NCBI GenBank assembly: GCA_900552465.1
Contig: URZO01000013.1
Span: 1 to 64,000 of the forward strand
Origin: an uncultured Parabacteroides sp.
Lineage (GTDB): Bacteria > Bacteroidota > Bacteroidia > Bacteroidales > Tannerellaceae
DNA: 64,000 bases
Direction: 5' to 3'
Positions 44,177 to 53,555 of this stretch are shown here, one piece after another. The notes under the pieces were generated by a model, which was given only the letters and a program-made list of their open reading frames with translations, ran no database searches and was not told the DNA's origin. A program made the translations under genes and the position numbers. Every line of letters begins with the position of its first letter. The first letter of the stretch is position 1.

Positions 44177-44983
44177 ATGAAATCAATAAATATACTTGTT
44201 GCATTTCTTGTATCTATCAACATGCATGCTGTTGATAACCTTCGCCTGACTGATATGCGCAGTTTGGGAATGGGAGGGAATGGGGTGACGCAATCCGTGC
44301 TGTTTAATCCTGCATTGGTAACATTGGATGCTGATAAAGTGGTTCATATCGAATACTTTAATCGTTATGGGGTAAAAGAGTTGGGAACAGCTGGGATTAG
44401 TTTTGTCTATCCTGATTCACGATTAGGAGCAGGTGTTAATATCTCTTCTTTCGGGTATGATAAGTATAGGGAGACACTTTTCCGTTTGTCATTAGGGAAG
44501 CAATTGGATGAGCGGTGGCGGATTGGTGTTAGCTTCCAGTGTGCCGTGTTGCAGACAGAGTTGTTGGAAGAGATGCCGAAACAGTTATCTACGGATGTAG
44601 GTATCCTGTTTGCTCCCGTTGACAAACTGTTGATTGGAATGTTGATAATGAATTTTCCTTCTGTGGCGATTCATAAGCAGAGTATTGGAATAAAAGATTT
44701 TACAAGCTATTCTGTTCAAATAGGTTTTCAATGGGAAGTAATTAACAGCATGTTAATAGTAGGGACACTCGAGAGTAATAAGGAGCATGTATTGACCGGT
44801 AATGCCGGGATCGAATATACTCCATTCAAAGATTTCCATATACGGGCAGGTATACAGGCTATTCCTCTATTGCCGACTCTGGGTGTCGGATACTGCCTGT
44901 CGGGATTTGCTGTCGATGTAGCAACTGTTTATCATCCGGTTTTGGGAGTCAGTACCGGGCTTGGTTTAAGTTATTCCTTTTAA
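44177..44983 (+). CDS. Outer-membrane beta-barrel protein, PorV/PorQ-like
   Basis: A 268-aa exported protein with a short signal peptide and a segment LRLTDMRSLGMGGNGV...VLFNPAL that recalls FadL-related barrels such as PorV and PorQ. Alternating hydrophobic residues and the C-terminal LGLSYSF fit a beta-barrel ending in Phe. Assignment to a T9SS component is not certain; it is shorter than PorQ. It is 12 bp before the HHH-domain barrel gene, so the pair probably works together. Confidence 0.65.
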   Translation: MKSINILVAFLVSINMHAVDNLRLTDMRSLGMGGNGVTQSVLFNPALVTLDADKVVHIEYFNRYGVKELGTAGISFVYPDSRLGAGVNISSFGYDKYRETLFRLSLGKQLDERWRIGVSFQCAVLQTELLEEMPKQLSTDVGILFAPVDKLLIGMLIMNFPSVAIHKQSIGIKDFTSYSVQIGFQWEVINSMLIVGTLESNKEHVLTGNAGIEYTPFKDFHIRAGIQAIPLLPTLGVGYCLSGFAVDVATVYHPVLGVSTGLGLSYSF

Positions 44984-44995
44984 TCTTATCAGACT

Positions 44996-47026
44996 ATGAA
45001 ACGATTGTTTATAAACCTGTTGGTATGCCTGTTCATAAACAGTTATCAACTTAAAAGTCAGACATTACCTTCTGTTGACAAGTGGATGGAATATATAGAG
45101 GAAATTGCTTCGGAAACAGAAGACGAAACACGTATCGAAACACTTTATACCGATCTTTCTTACCTTGCCGAACATCCTTTCGAACTGAATACGGTGACGG
45201 AAGAACAGTTGCGCCGCCTTCCTTTCCTTTCCGATCTGCAGATACAAAAGCTGTTGGAATATCGTTCACGTTATGGTAAAATGGTTACGCTTTATGAACT
45301 CAAAAATGTGGAATCGTTCGATTATGAAACGATTTCCCTGTTGATTCCTTTCGTTTATATCGGTGAAATAATAGTTGATAAGCGATCTGTAACTGTGAAA
45401 AACCTGTTGAAATATGGTTCTAATGATTTGCAAATCAGATATGACAGATGTTTTCAACAAAAGAAGGGATATGGTTCATATCCTGACAGTGTGCTGCAAC
45501 AATATCCGAATCGTAAATACCTGGGCGAATCGTTTTACCATTCACTTCGCTATTCGTATGCTTTTGACGAACGTATTCAGTTTGGAGCGGTGGCAGAGAA
45601 AGATGCGGGAGAACCTTTCTGGAACGGGTATCATAAGGGATATGACTACTATTCGGTTCATCTCTTTTTAAAGGATATGAATAAGTGGTTGAAAAGTCTT
45701 GCCATAGGCGATTATAAAGTTTCTTTCGGACAGGGATTGGTCATTAGCAGTGATTTTTCTCCCGGCCGGAGCGCTCTTGTTTCGCAGGCGGAGAGAAGAA
45801 CGAACGGATTCAGACGTCATTTTTCAACCAATGAAAACGATTTCTTCCGGGGAGCGGCGGCAACTGTCAACTGGAATAAGTTTGATATCAGCCTGTTTTA
45901 TTCGTACCGGAAACTGGATGCTGGTGTGGATAGCAACCTTGTCCGCTCGTTTAAAACGGACGGTTTGCACCGCCTTGTCCGTGACAGGGAAAAGATGCAT
46001 ACGGTTCCCATGCAGACGTATGGAGGGAATATCAGGTATGCGACACCGGACTTGTGTATTGGCCTGACAGCTCTTTCCTATTCTTTCGGGGATTATTCCG
46101 TACAACCGGAACCTAAACCTTATAACCTGTTTTATTTTCGTGGCAACCGGAATCTGAATGTAAGTGTGGATTATCTGTTGAAAAACAGATTAGTTAAGTT
46201 TTACGGCGAGACTGCCCTGAGCCGGAACGGAGCGGTGGCTTCGTTGAATGCCTTGCAATTGACGCCTGCCTCTTACTTCTCTTTTCTGTTATTATACCGG
46301 TATTACGATAAACGCTACCAGGCATTTTTCGGGAATGCCTTTTCGCAAAGTTCAACAATCCAGAATGAACAGGGGTTATATATGGGAATGCAGTGGACGC
46401 CTTTCAGACATTGGAAATTGTCTGCCTATGCCGATGTTTTTCGTTTTCCCTGGCTAAAATATGGTATGGATGCACCGTCGACAGGGAAGGAGTATATGCT
46501 TCAGGCAGACTATACGCCGAACAGGAGCTTGTCTGCCTATATCCGTTATAAATACAGGGAGAAGGAGCAGGATCTGTTTCCTTATCACCAGCAACGTCTG
46601 CGGATGCAGGTCTTATATGCAGTCTCTTCGTCCGTTTCGTTGCGGACATCCGTAGACGGTGTTCTGTATGCGGAGGCCGAAGGGCAGAGTAGGGGATGGA
46701 TGATTGCGGAAGGTGTGGGCTGGAAGCCTGTCGGCACGCCTGTTCAGGCTGATTTCTATGTGGCCGGATTTCATACGGATGACTATCAGAGCCGGATATT
46801 TTCTTATGAGAAGAATATTCTGTATGCTTTTAATATGCCTTCGTTTTATGGGAAGGGTGTCCGGTTAGCAGTGTCTTTCCGGTGGGATATAGTGAAACGA
46901 CTTTCTCTTTCAGCCAAGTTCGGATATACCTATTATGCGGATCGGGATGTGCTCGGCACTGATTTGGAAGAAATAGACGGGCATGTGAAATCAGACCTTT
47001 ATACGTTGTTGCGGTGGAAGTTCTGA
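44996..47026 (+). CDS. Helix-hairpin-helix outer-membrane protein
   Basis: A 676-aa exported protein. After the signal peptide comes a helix-hairpin-helix segment like that of ComEA (LNTVTEEQLRRLPFLSDLQI, residues about 62-110), then a long beta-rich region (about 150-676) ending in TLLRWKF, typical of an outer-membrane barrel. The HHH motif binds DNA in ComEA, but in this Bacteroidetes family the function is unknown. It is co-transcribed with the small barrel protein upstream. Confidence 0.75.
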   Translation: MKRLFINLLVCLFINSYQLKSQTLPSVDKWMEYIEEIASETEDETRIETLYTDLSYLAEHPFELNTVTEEQLRRLPFLSDLQIQKLLEYRSRYGKMVTLYELKNVESFDYETISLLIPFVYIGEIIVDKRSVTVKNLLKYGSNDLQIRYDRCFQQKKGYGSYPDSVLQQYPNRKYLGESFYHSLRYSYAFDERIQFGAVAEKDAGEPFWNGYHKGYDYYSVHLFLKDMNKWLKSLAIGDYKVSFGQGLVISSDFSPGRSALVSQAERRTNGFRRHFSTNENDFFRGAAATVNWNKFDISLFYSYRKLDAGVDSNLVRSFKTDGLHRLVRDREKMHTVPMQTYGGNIRYATPDLCIGLTALSYSFGDYSVQPEPKPYNLFYFRGNRNLNVSVDYLLKNRLVKFYGETALSRNGAVASLNALQLTPASYFSFLLLYRYYDKRYQAFFGNAFSQSSTIQNEQGLYMGMQWTPFRHWKLSAYADVFRFPWLKYGMDAPSTGKEYMLQADYTPNRSLSAYIRYKYREKEQDLFPYHQQRLRMQVLYAVSSSVSLRTSVDGVLYAEAEGQSRGWMIAEGVGWKPVGTPVQADFYVAGFHTDDYQSRIFSYEKNILYAFNMPSFYGKGVRLAVSFRWDIVKRLSLSAKFGYTYYADRDVLGTDLEEIDGHVKSDLYTLLRWKF

Positions 47027-47052
47027 CGGTGTACTAAATCATTTTAAAGTTA

Positions 47053-47082
47053 TTGATAATTGTAAGAGCTTTCGTAGCTTTG
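47053..47082 (+). promoter_or_regulatory. Promoter of the radical SAM gene
   Basis: TTG (47053-47055) and TAGCTTTG (47075-47082) are spaced by 19 bp, matching the Bacteroidetes -33/-7 layout. The start codon is 19 bp downstream. Confidence 0.7.
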
Positions 47083-47101
47083 CACTCAAATATAAATTAT
47101 T

Positions 47102-47881
47102 ATGTCAACAATTCTTTTTGATAAAATAGTCTTCGGACCGATACACAGTCGCCGGTTAGGTGTTTCATTGGGTATGAACCTGCTTCCTACGGACGGCAAG
47201 CTCTGTTCGTTCAATTGCATTTATTGCGAATGCGGGCTGAATGAGGAACGCCGTACGCGTAGCAAACTGCCCACACGGGCGGAAGTAAAGGAGGCTTTGA
47301 TACAAAAGTTATCAGCCATGCAAACGGAAGGCGTAGCTCCCGATGTGATCACCTTCGCCGGGAATGGCGAACCGACCATGCATCCGAAATTTGCCGGTAT
47401 CATCGACGATACGATCGAGATCCGTGATCGCTTTTTCCCCAGTGCCAAGATAGCAGTCCTTTCCAACTCGACCATGCTTCATAAAGAAGAAGTTTTCCAG
47501 GCATTGAATAAGATTGAAGATAATATACTGAAGCTCGATTCCGTACTGGACAGCCGGATATGGCAGTTGAATGTACCCAATTCTCCTGCCTTTACCTTCT
47601 CCCGCCTGTTGGAACAGCTTTGTCGCTTCAACGGTAATCTGATTATCCAAACCATGTTCCTGAAAGGAGAAATAGACGGGGAGAGCGTGACCAACACAAC
47701 TGAACATGAAATATCCGGCTGGCTGGAAGCACTCAAACAAATCAAACCGAAACAGGTCATGATCTATACGATAGACCGGGAAACGCCTGTCAAAAACCTG
47801 AAAAAGGTAACTAAAGAAGAATTGGAAGCAATTGCCGACCGCGCCCGCCGTGAAGGGTTTGACGTAACGGTATCTGCTTAA
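47102..47881 (+). CDS. Radical SAM protein
   Basis: A 259-aa radical SAM enzyme. The cluster motif is CSFNCIYC (CxxxCxxC, about residues 37-44), preceded by FGPIHSRRLGVSLGMNLLP and followed by TFAGNGEPTMHP, the GGE-like SAM-binding segment. The substrate is unknown. Stands as a single gene with its own promoter; a palindrome lies past its stop. Confidence 0.9.
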   Translation: MSTILFDKIVFGPIHSRRLGVSLGMNLLPTDGKLCSFNCIYCECGLNEERRTRSKLPTRAEVKEALIQKLSAMQTEGVAPDVITFAGNGEPTMHPKFAGIIDDTIEIRDRFFPSAKIAVLSNSTMLHKEEVFQALNKIEDNILKLDSVLDSRIWQLNVPNSPAFTFSRLLEQLCRFNGNLIIQTMFLKGEIDGESVTNTTEHEISGWLEALKQIKPKQVMIYTIDRETPVKNLKKVTKEELEAIADRARREGFDVTVSA

Positions 47882-47884
47882 AGA

Positions 47885-47903
47885 TGGCGGGGCAAGCCCG
47901 CCA
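47885..47903. repeat. GC-rich palindrome between convergent genes
   Basis: TGGCGGG (47885-47891) and CCCGCCA (47897-47903) around GCAAG. No T-run, so it is a weak candidate terminator and more likely a member of a dispersed palindrome family (compare 20-35 and 61960-61978). Confidence 0.65.
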
Positions 47904-47912
47904 AGACACAGA

Positions 47913-50453
47913 TTACAACTTGATTCCTTTTATCACCTTCACTTCCTTGTCCGTATGGATACGGAAGAAATAGATGCCGGAGGGCAATCCTTGAGTGTCG
48001 ACCGTAGATCCCGGTTTCTCTTTTCGGATTACTGTCTTTCCTGCTGCTGAAATAACTTCTAAAAGACTTATCCGGTCGCTGTTGATTAGCTGTATCTGAT
48101 TACTGAACCGGGTAGGGGTGATCGCTACTTCGGATACTGCCAGCTTTTCATTGTCTACACTTGCATCATAGATAACATCTTTTGTTTCGCTTTCTTCTGT
48201 ACCATATTGGGCCGATACTCCATATATATTTTCAATAGCGGAAGTTTGTTTATCCATATATTCCCTTTCAGAGGCAGCAACAGATGCGAGTTTTGTATTA
48301 TTCCTGTAAATATTATATTGGGTGATTTCCGGAAATGCAGTGATTGTATTACCTTCCTGAACTAAAGATGTCAACGGAGATTTCCGGATATCAAAGGAAT
48401 GTGTGGATTGTTTGATGTCAAGTGGTTTCCTGGCTGAACTCAGATTTCGCAGTTGACTTATCTCTCCTTTTTCAGAACTGATCGTTGCCGACAATACAAA
48501 ATTGTAATCATATTCTTTTGATAATACTTCCCATGTTTTGCCGTCATCGGATATCAGGTTTCCTTTCTGGTTGATTGCCGGTCCATCATCTGTAAAAGCA
48601 GGATAATCAGTCGGGGCATATTTTTTTACATGAATGCCGACTATCAAATCTTCACTTGCATCGATTGTAAACGGAGTGTTTAAAGATACGGAACATATTT
48701 CATAAGGATTATAGGATGTCACATCCTGTTCGTATGATCGGCTTTCCTGCGTTACGTATATGGAATAACTGACGTTTTCTGCAGGAGTGAAGTTAACAGC
48801 CGTTATTGTTTTCTTGTCGATTACTTCCAGTTCTTTCGCTTCCCATCTTTGTCCTACGTAAAAAGGAACTCCTTTATATCCTATCCCATAGACTGTTTCT
48901 TGTTTTCCCCAACCTATTATTTGTTTGTATACAGGTTCTTTCCAGCTTATTTTTACAGCATTATCGGAGGTAGGCGCCACACTTACTTCAGTCGGTTTTT
49001 TTAATGAAGTATTATATTCTTTACCTGATTGCGACATTCCGTTGAGTGCAGTAACTCCCGATCCGACAGGGTCCAGCCATTTGTCCATACGTCCGGTATC
49101 GGCTTCGCTGTATTTATTCCAGTGATAGAACAGTTTGCCATACAGGTTTACGCCGCCCGGATCTTCGCACTTGGAATTTCCACCGCTTAAGGTTCCGATT
49201 ATCAATTTATTCTGATTGAATATGGGTGAACCTGACGAACCTCCTTCCGTGACACCGTGTCCGTTGGTCGTTTCGTCGAATATGATATTCCAATGTGCGT
49301 TTGTCATTCCCTCCTCATTGCTGTCGGAATTTAACCAAGTAGCGCTTGAAGGTAAAATCTTTCCGTAAGTGGATATTTTTTTATAGTCTCCGCCCGGGTG
49401 ATGGATTCCCGCTCCGGACAAACTTACACTATTGGTTCGGTCCCATCCGTTAAAATAAACGTCATAACTTTCCGGTATGTTTTTATTGAGCAGTAACAGC
49501 AAACCGTCCGAACCTTTTTCTACCGGTATGGAAACAACCGGTGAACATCCTACCATTGTTTTATATTCCCGGACAGGAGATGTATTATCACATCCTGTAC
49601 GTTCGTAATGAAAATAAAATTCCCATTGATTGAAATCTTCTTTACTGGTTGATATATCATTGGATAGATCTTCCGTACAATGGAAAGCAGAGAGGATGTA
49701 CGGTTTTTTATCTTTGGCCGTATTATTGACCAATGAACCGCTGCATAAAAAAGCATAATCTCCGATTTTTTCTACCATCCGGCAAACCCCTTTGCTTTGG
49801 TTTTGCCATTCGTCTCCTTCCTCGCAGTTGATGTTGACCATGCAAGCGCCCGAATTGGATTTGGTAGATACCGACAGGTGGTTGTAGCCGTATCCTATTT
49901 CATTGATCAAAATGCGGGGTGCTTCTCCGCTCTCCGCAGCCTCGTATTCGAGGATAAGATCGTCGCCGGCTATGAATTCGGTTGCATATAGCGATGTAGC
50001 GGGATTGGTGTTGTGGGTGAAAGCGCCGATCACCTGCGACTTGTCTGCATTATAAATAAACAGACGCCCTCCTTCCGGAATATAAAAATCCTTGTAGTAG
50101 AGCGTTAATGCAATGGCATCTTTTGCCTGTAGACGCAGTTGCCATATTTTTTCACCACCGGGTAATGTTGTCCAGTTTCCGGCGTTTTCCGGGCTCAGAT
50201 CCGTGTCGATCAGTTTGGCAACTTTCAGCGGCGCCCCTTGGCTTACCTGCCAGGCGTCAACTGTTTTCAGGTCTTCCACGCTAAAATTAACAGGGATCTG
50301 TACGGTCGGCAGGTCACTTTTTAATGTGTTTGAGTACTTGAAAGAGGCAGGTGTTCCGCCTTCATTGATTTGTGCACGAACAGATTCCGGCAGGATCATT
50401 CCTGTTACTAACAGAAATAAGCTGATTAACGGAAAGAGAGCCTTTTTATTCAT
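47913..50453 (-). CDS. Lysyl-endopeptidase-like serine protease with T9SS tail
   Basis: An 846-aa secreted protease of the S1 (Achromobacter protease I/Lys-C-like) type. Signal peptide ends near ESVRAQ. The chymotrypsin fold has catalytic His in LSAFHCTED and Ser in TEGGSSGSPIF, with paired Cys (SGACMVNINCEEG). Then a fibronectin-like region (about 530-620) and a T9SS type A sorting domain at the C-terminus (LPSGIYFFRIHTDKEVKV). The start at 50453 (MNKKALFP) follows a -7 box; the longer frame's first codons (MESSK) come from an inverted repeat. Substrate preference is inferred only from the family. Confidence 0.87.
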   Translation of the reverse strand: MNKKALFPLISLFLLVTGMILPESVRAQINEGGTPASFKYSNTLKSDLPTVQIPVNFSVEDLKTVDAWQVSQGAPLKVAKLIDTDLSPENAGNWTTLPGGEKIWQLRLQAKDAIALTLYYKDFYIPEGGRLFIYNADKSQVIGAFTHNTNPATSLYATEFIAGDDLILEYEAAESGEAPRILINEIGYGYNHLSVSTKSNSGACMVNINCEEGDEWQNQSKGVCRMVEKIGDYAFLCSGSLVNNTAKDKKPYILSAFHCTEDLSNDISTSKEDFNQWEFYFHYERTGCDNTSPVREYKTMVGCSPVVSIPVEKGSDGLLLLLNKNIPESYDVYFNGWDRTNSVSLSGAGIHHPGGDYKKISTYGKILPSSATWLNSDSNEEGMTNAHWNIIFDETTNGHGVTEGGSSGSPIFNQNKLIIGTLSGGNSKCEDPGGVNLYGKLFYHWNKYSEADTGRMDKWLDPVGSGVTALNGMSQSGKEYNTSLKKPTEVSVAPTSDNAVKISWKEPVYKQIIGWGKQETVYGIGYKGVPFYVGQRWEAKELEVIDKKTITAVNFTPAENVSYSIYVTQESRSYEQDVTSYNPYEICSVSLNTPFTIDASEDLIVGIHVKKYAPTDYPAFTDDGPAINQKGNLISDDGKTWEVLSKEYDYNFVLSATISSEKGEISQLRNLSSARKPLDIKQSTHSFDIRKSPLTSLVQEGNTITAFPEITQYNIYRNNTKLASVAASEREYMDKQTSAIENIYGVSAQYGTEESETKDVIYDASVDNEKLAVSEVAITPTRFSNQIQLINSDRISLLEVISAAGKTVIRKEKPGSTVDTQGLPSGIYFFRIHTDKEVKVIKGIKL

Positions 50454-50484
50454 AAATGTACGTTGATTTAGATGTACTAATTCG

Positions 50485-50492
50485 CAAATGTA
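50485..50492 (-). promoter_or_regulatory. -7 box upstream of Lys-C-like protease
   Basis: TACATTTG on the minus strand matches TAnnTTTG and lies 31 bp before the start at 50453, supporting that start. Confidence 0.6.
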
Positions 50493-50518
50493 ATATTTAT
50501 TTCTGATCCGGATAGGGG

Positions 50519-50589
50519 TTTTTGATGATTCCATGTCTTATAATTAAAAGTTAGATAAATAATTGAAGAGACAATGGAATCATCAAAAA
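50519..50589. repeat. Inverted repeat with duplicated translation start
   Basis: 50519-50538 and 50569-50589 are inverted copies (16 bp perfect, then GTCT/AGAC with one bulged A) around 30 AT-rich bases. Each copy carries ATGGAATCATCAAAAA, so two divergent frames both begin MESSK. The AT-rich core has TAACTTTT on the minus strand, one base off the -7 consensus. Confidence 0.75.
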
Positions 50590-50744
50590 GTAAAAAACAG
50601 ATGCCGCAGCTTTGGTATTGGAGCCAGCCGGACAATGGATTTAGTTTTGAAGACGCGGAAACAATTGCGAAAGAATCTGTGTTTGAAGCAAAAAATAACG
50701 ATTGCCGGTTTGACAATCGTTACCTTTATATTGCATTTATGTAG
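50574..50744 (+). CDS. Possible 56-aa small protein
   Basis: An open frame beginning MESSKSKKQMPQLWYWSQPD and ending YLYIAFM. It is soluble, with an acidic helical middle (FSFEDAETIAKESVFEAKNN). Codon use and composition look protein-like, but I recognise no family and see no good promoter. The start codon lies in the right arm of the inverted repeat at 50519-50589. It ends 6 bp before the 3' end of the SulP gene on the other strand. It could be a genuine small gene or the head of a longer lost gene. Confidence 0.4.
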   Translation: MESSKSKKQMPQLWYWSQPDNGFSFEDAETIAKESVFEAKNNDCRFDNRYLYIAFM

Positions 50745-50750
50745 AGAGTA

Positions 50751-52442
50751 TCAGTTACCTTTTTGTCTCCTGTCCTGTTCCCAGGCTTTTGCGACAGCTT
50801 CATTAATGTTGCTGCAAATATTTTCCGTTCCGATCTTTTTGTCGAAGCCGGACTTGACAAGTATCTCACGTACCCGTTCGTTTACGCCGGAAAGGATCAT
50901 GTGGATATGTTCGGCTTGCGACATGCGGAACAGGCTTTCCAGGTTGTGCAATCCTGTTGAATCCATGAACGGAACCTTGCGCATACGGATAATACGGATC
51001 TTCGGCTTATCACCTATATTGTGCATAATATCATCGAATTTGCTCGCCACACCGAAGAAGAACGGACCGTCGATCTCATATACTTCCACACCTTCAGGCA
51101 GAGAAAGAACCTCTTCTTCGTGATGAATTTCCCCATCGTCCGAAAGGTCGATCTCATCTTTCACGACAGACACACGGGTGGTTTCCGCCATACGTTTCAT
51201 AAAAAGGAACATGGCGATCAGCAGCCCTACTTCGATCGCGATCGTCAGGTCGAAGATAACCGTCAGGAAGAACGTCACCAGCAGGACGGACACGTCGCTT
51301 TTCGGATTCTTCATAAGCGAACGGAACGTCCGCCATTCACTCATATTGTAGGAAACAATGATCAGGACACCTGCCAGGCAAGCCATCGGGATATGTTTGG
51401 TCAGCGGGCCCAGGAAAAGCAGGATCAACAGCAATACGATTGCATGAATGATGCCGGCCACCGGAGTACGTCCGCCGTTATTAATATTCGTCATCGTGCG
51501 GGCAATCGCACCGGTCACCGGGATACCGCCGAAGATCGGCACAATGATATTGGCCGCTCCCTGGGCAATCAGTTCGGTGTTGGAATTATGTTTGTCGCCC
51601 GTCACACCGTCTGCCACCGTGGCGGAAAGCAGTGATTCGATCGCTCCTAACATGGCGATTGTAAATGCGGAAGGAAGCAACAGGTTTATTGTCTCCGGAT
51701 TAAAGCTGATAGGTGCCGGACCGGGTAGGGAAGCATTGATCGTAAAGCGGTCGCCAATCGTCTCGATCCCCGTTATTCCCAAATGGTAACGCATGACGTA
51801 TACGATGACTGTCATGGCAATGATCGCAATCAGCGAGCCTGGAATCTTTTTGGAAAACTTAGGCGTGAAGGCTATAATCGCAATGCTGACAAGTCCGATC
51901 AACAGAGACCATACGTTCATCGTATCGAAATGTTCGAAGTAAACAATCCATTTGGAGATAAAATCAGCCGGAACTTTGTCTATCGTCAGGCCGAAAAGGT
52001 CTTTCATCTGTGTGGTGAAAATCGTCAGGGCGATACCACTGGTAAAACCGACAACAATCGGGTAGGGGATAAACTTGATAACTGTGCCCAGTTTCAAAGC
52101 TCCCATAATCACCAGGATAATCCCGGCCACTACCGTCGCGATAGCCAGCCCTTCAATCCCGAAATTCTGGATAATCCCGTATACGATTACGATAAAGGCC
52201 CCTGTCGGTCCACCGATCTGTACATTACAGCCACCCAACAGCGATACGATAAACCCGCCGATAATAGCCGTGATCAGTCCCTTTTCCGGACTAACCCCCG
52301 ACGCTATACCAAAAGCAATGGCAAGCGGGAGCGCCACGATTCCAACAATAATACCGGCCATCAGGTCGGTCATAAACTTTTCCTTCGAGTAGTTTTTCAG
52401 TGCCGATAACAGCTTGGGCTGAAAATCAAACCTGTTCTTCAT
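50751..52442 (-). CDS. SulP-family inorganic anion transporter with STAS domain
   Basis: A 563-aa inner-membrane transporter of the SLC26/SulP family. The N-terminal membrane part (about 20-430, with VALPLAIAFGIASGVSPEKG and NVQIGGPTGAFIVIVYGI) is followed by a cytoplasmic STAS domain (about 440-550, IIRMRKVPFMDSTGLHNLE). Members carry sulfate, bicarbonate, or dicarboxylates; the substrate here is not known. Start at 52442 (MKNRFDF) preceded by a -7 box. Confidence 0.93.
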   Translation of the reverse strand: MKNRFDFQPKLLSALKNYSKEKFMTDLMAGIIVGIVALPLAIAFGIASGVSPEKGLITAIIGGFIVSLLGGCNVQIGGPTGAFIVIVYGIIQNFGIEGLAIATVVAGIILVIMGALKLGTVIKFIPYPIVVGFTSGIALTIFTTQMKDLFGLTIDKVPADFISKWIVYFEHFDTMNVWSLLIGLVSIAIIAFTPKFSKKIPGSLIAIIAMTVIVYVMRYHLGITGIETIGDRFTINASLPGPAPISFNPETINLLLPSAFTIAMLGAIESLLSATVADGVTGDKHNSNTELIAQGAANIIVPIFGGIPVTGAIARTMTNINNGGRTPVAGIIHAIVLLLILLFLGPLTKHIPMACLAGVLIIVSYNMSEWRTFRSLMKNPKSDVSVLLVTFFLTVIFDLTIAIEVGLLIAMFLFMKRMAETTRVSVVKDEIDLSDDGEIHHEEEVLSLPEGVEVYEIDGPFFFGVASKFDDIMHNIGDKPKIRIIRMRKVPFMDSTGLHNLESLFRMSQAEHIHMILSGVNERVREILVKSGFDKKIGTENICSNINEAVAKAWEQDRRQKGN

Positions 52443-52470
52443 CTTTCTGCCTGATTGATTAAAAATGCTG

Positions 52471-52478
52471 CAAAGATA
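52471..52478 (-). promoter_or_regulatory. -7 box upstream of SulP gene
   Basis: TATCTTTG on the minus strand matches TAnnTTTG, 28 bp before the SulP start. A long T-stretch precedes it. Confidence 0.6.
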
Positions 52479-52761
52479 CAAAAAAAGAAAAAACTATCCT
52501 TGGGACGCCGTCCGTTTGTGTCAATACTTGGCAGATGCGAACCTACTACATAAGACTGATCTGAGATTATAACCATCCGTATGGTTTTGGCGTCTCATAG
52601 TTATGATTTACCCGAACCATTACTATGAGGCGGGAAAGTGGAAGGGGGCAGGGGGGCTTATTGTCGTTTTCTTATGGTAAGTAATGATCAGAGTCGGATA
52701 TGTACAGTAGTAAAATTATAGATTCTATTTATGTAGTGATAGAAATATTTTACCCCAAGAT
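52479..52761. other. Intergenic DNA between SulP and rubrerythrin promoters
   Basis: No gene seen in about 280 bp. It contains an imperfect inverted repeat, GGCGTCTCATAGTTATG (52589-52605) against 52618-52632, with two mismatches, and a G-rich run around 52640. Confidence 0.5.
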
Positions 52762-52794
52762 TTTGCAATCCCTTTGAACATTTTCCTACCTTTG
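52762..52794 (+). promoter_or_regulatory. Promoter of rubrerythrin
   Basis: TTTG (52762-52765) and TACCTTTG (52787-52794), 21 bp apart, match the Bacteroidetes -33/-7 promoter well. The start codon is 59 bp downstream. Confidence 0.7.
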
Positions 52795-52853
52795 AGCGTT
52801 ATTATTTATAGGCGATCAGACAAACTCATTATTATCTTACATATATTAGCGTT

Positions 52854-53432
52854 ATGGAAAAAAGTATTAAGGGTACTCGTACCGAGCAGAATCTGCTGAA
52901 ATCGTTTGCCGGGGAATCTCAGGCAAGAAGTCGTTACACATTCTTTGCAAGCAAAGCTAAGAAAGAAGGGTATGAACAAATTGCAGGTGTTTTTGCTGAA
53001 ACAGCTGAACAGGAAAAAGAACATGCTGAACGTTTCTTCAAGTTCCTGGAAGGCGGAATGGTTGAAATTACAGCTTCTTATCCGGCCGGCGTGATCGGGA
53101 CGACTGCTGAAAACCTGGCTGCTGCCGCTGCAGGCGAAAACGAAGAATGGGCTGACCTCTATCCGGCTTTTGCCGATATCGCAGACGAAGAAGGTTTCAA
53201 GGAAATCGCTGTCGTTTTCCGTATGATTGCAAAGGTGGAAGCTGAACACGAAAAACGTTACCGCAAGCTGCTGGCTAACGTGGAAGCAAACAAGGTATTC
53301 GAAAAGGACGAAGCGATCTTATGGCAGTGCCGTAACTGCGGTTTCGTATTCGAAGGCAAGAAAGCTCCGATGAAATGTCCGGCATGTGCTCACCCGCAGG
53401 CTTATTTCGAACCGATGAAACAGAACTATTAA
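52854..53432 (+). CDS. rbr: Rubrerythrin
   Basis: A 192-aa di-iron peroxidase of anaerobes that reduces hydrogen peroxide. The N-terminal ferritin-like four-helix bundle holds the iron ligands (FAGESQARSRYTFFA, ETAEQEKEHAERF, EEGFKEIA, KVEAEHEKRYRKL). The C-terminal rubredoxin domain has two CxxC pairs (CRNCGF, CPACAH). Full length, cytoplasmic, single gene with its own promoter and terminator. Confidence 0.97.
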   Translation: MEKSIKGTRTEQNLLKSFAGESQARSRYTFFASKAKKEGYEQIAGVFAETAEQEKEHAERFFKFLEGGMVEITASYPAGVIGTTAENLAAAAAGENEEWADLYPAFADIADEEGFKEIAVVFRMIAKVEAEHEKRYRKLLANVEANKVFEKDEAILWQCRNCGFVFEGKKAPMKCPACAHPQAYFEPMKQNY

Positions 53433-53458
53433 TTATCTTATTAGTTTTTAAATTAGGG

Positions 53459-53498
53459 CGTTCCCTTACAATAATATGTTGTAGGGGAACGTTTTTTT
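53459..53498 (+). terminator. Terminator after rubrerythrin
   Basis: CGTTCCCTTACAA (53459-53471) pairs with TTGTAGGGGAACG (53479-53491) with one wobble pair, followed by seven T residues. Confidence 0.88.
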
Positions 53499-53555
53499 GT
53501 GAAATAAACTCTATCTTTAGCCCCACTATTTGTATGAATCTGAATTTACCTGTTG

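Noticed and set aside
50454..50534. MESSK-initiated start for the Lys-C-like protease
   Set aside because: It precedes the -7 box at 50485-50492 and lacks a signal peptide; MNKKALFP at 50453 has one.
52589..52632. Inverted repeat as an invertible element
   Set aside because: Two mismatches, a very short interior and no promoter box inside.
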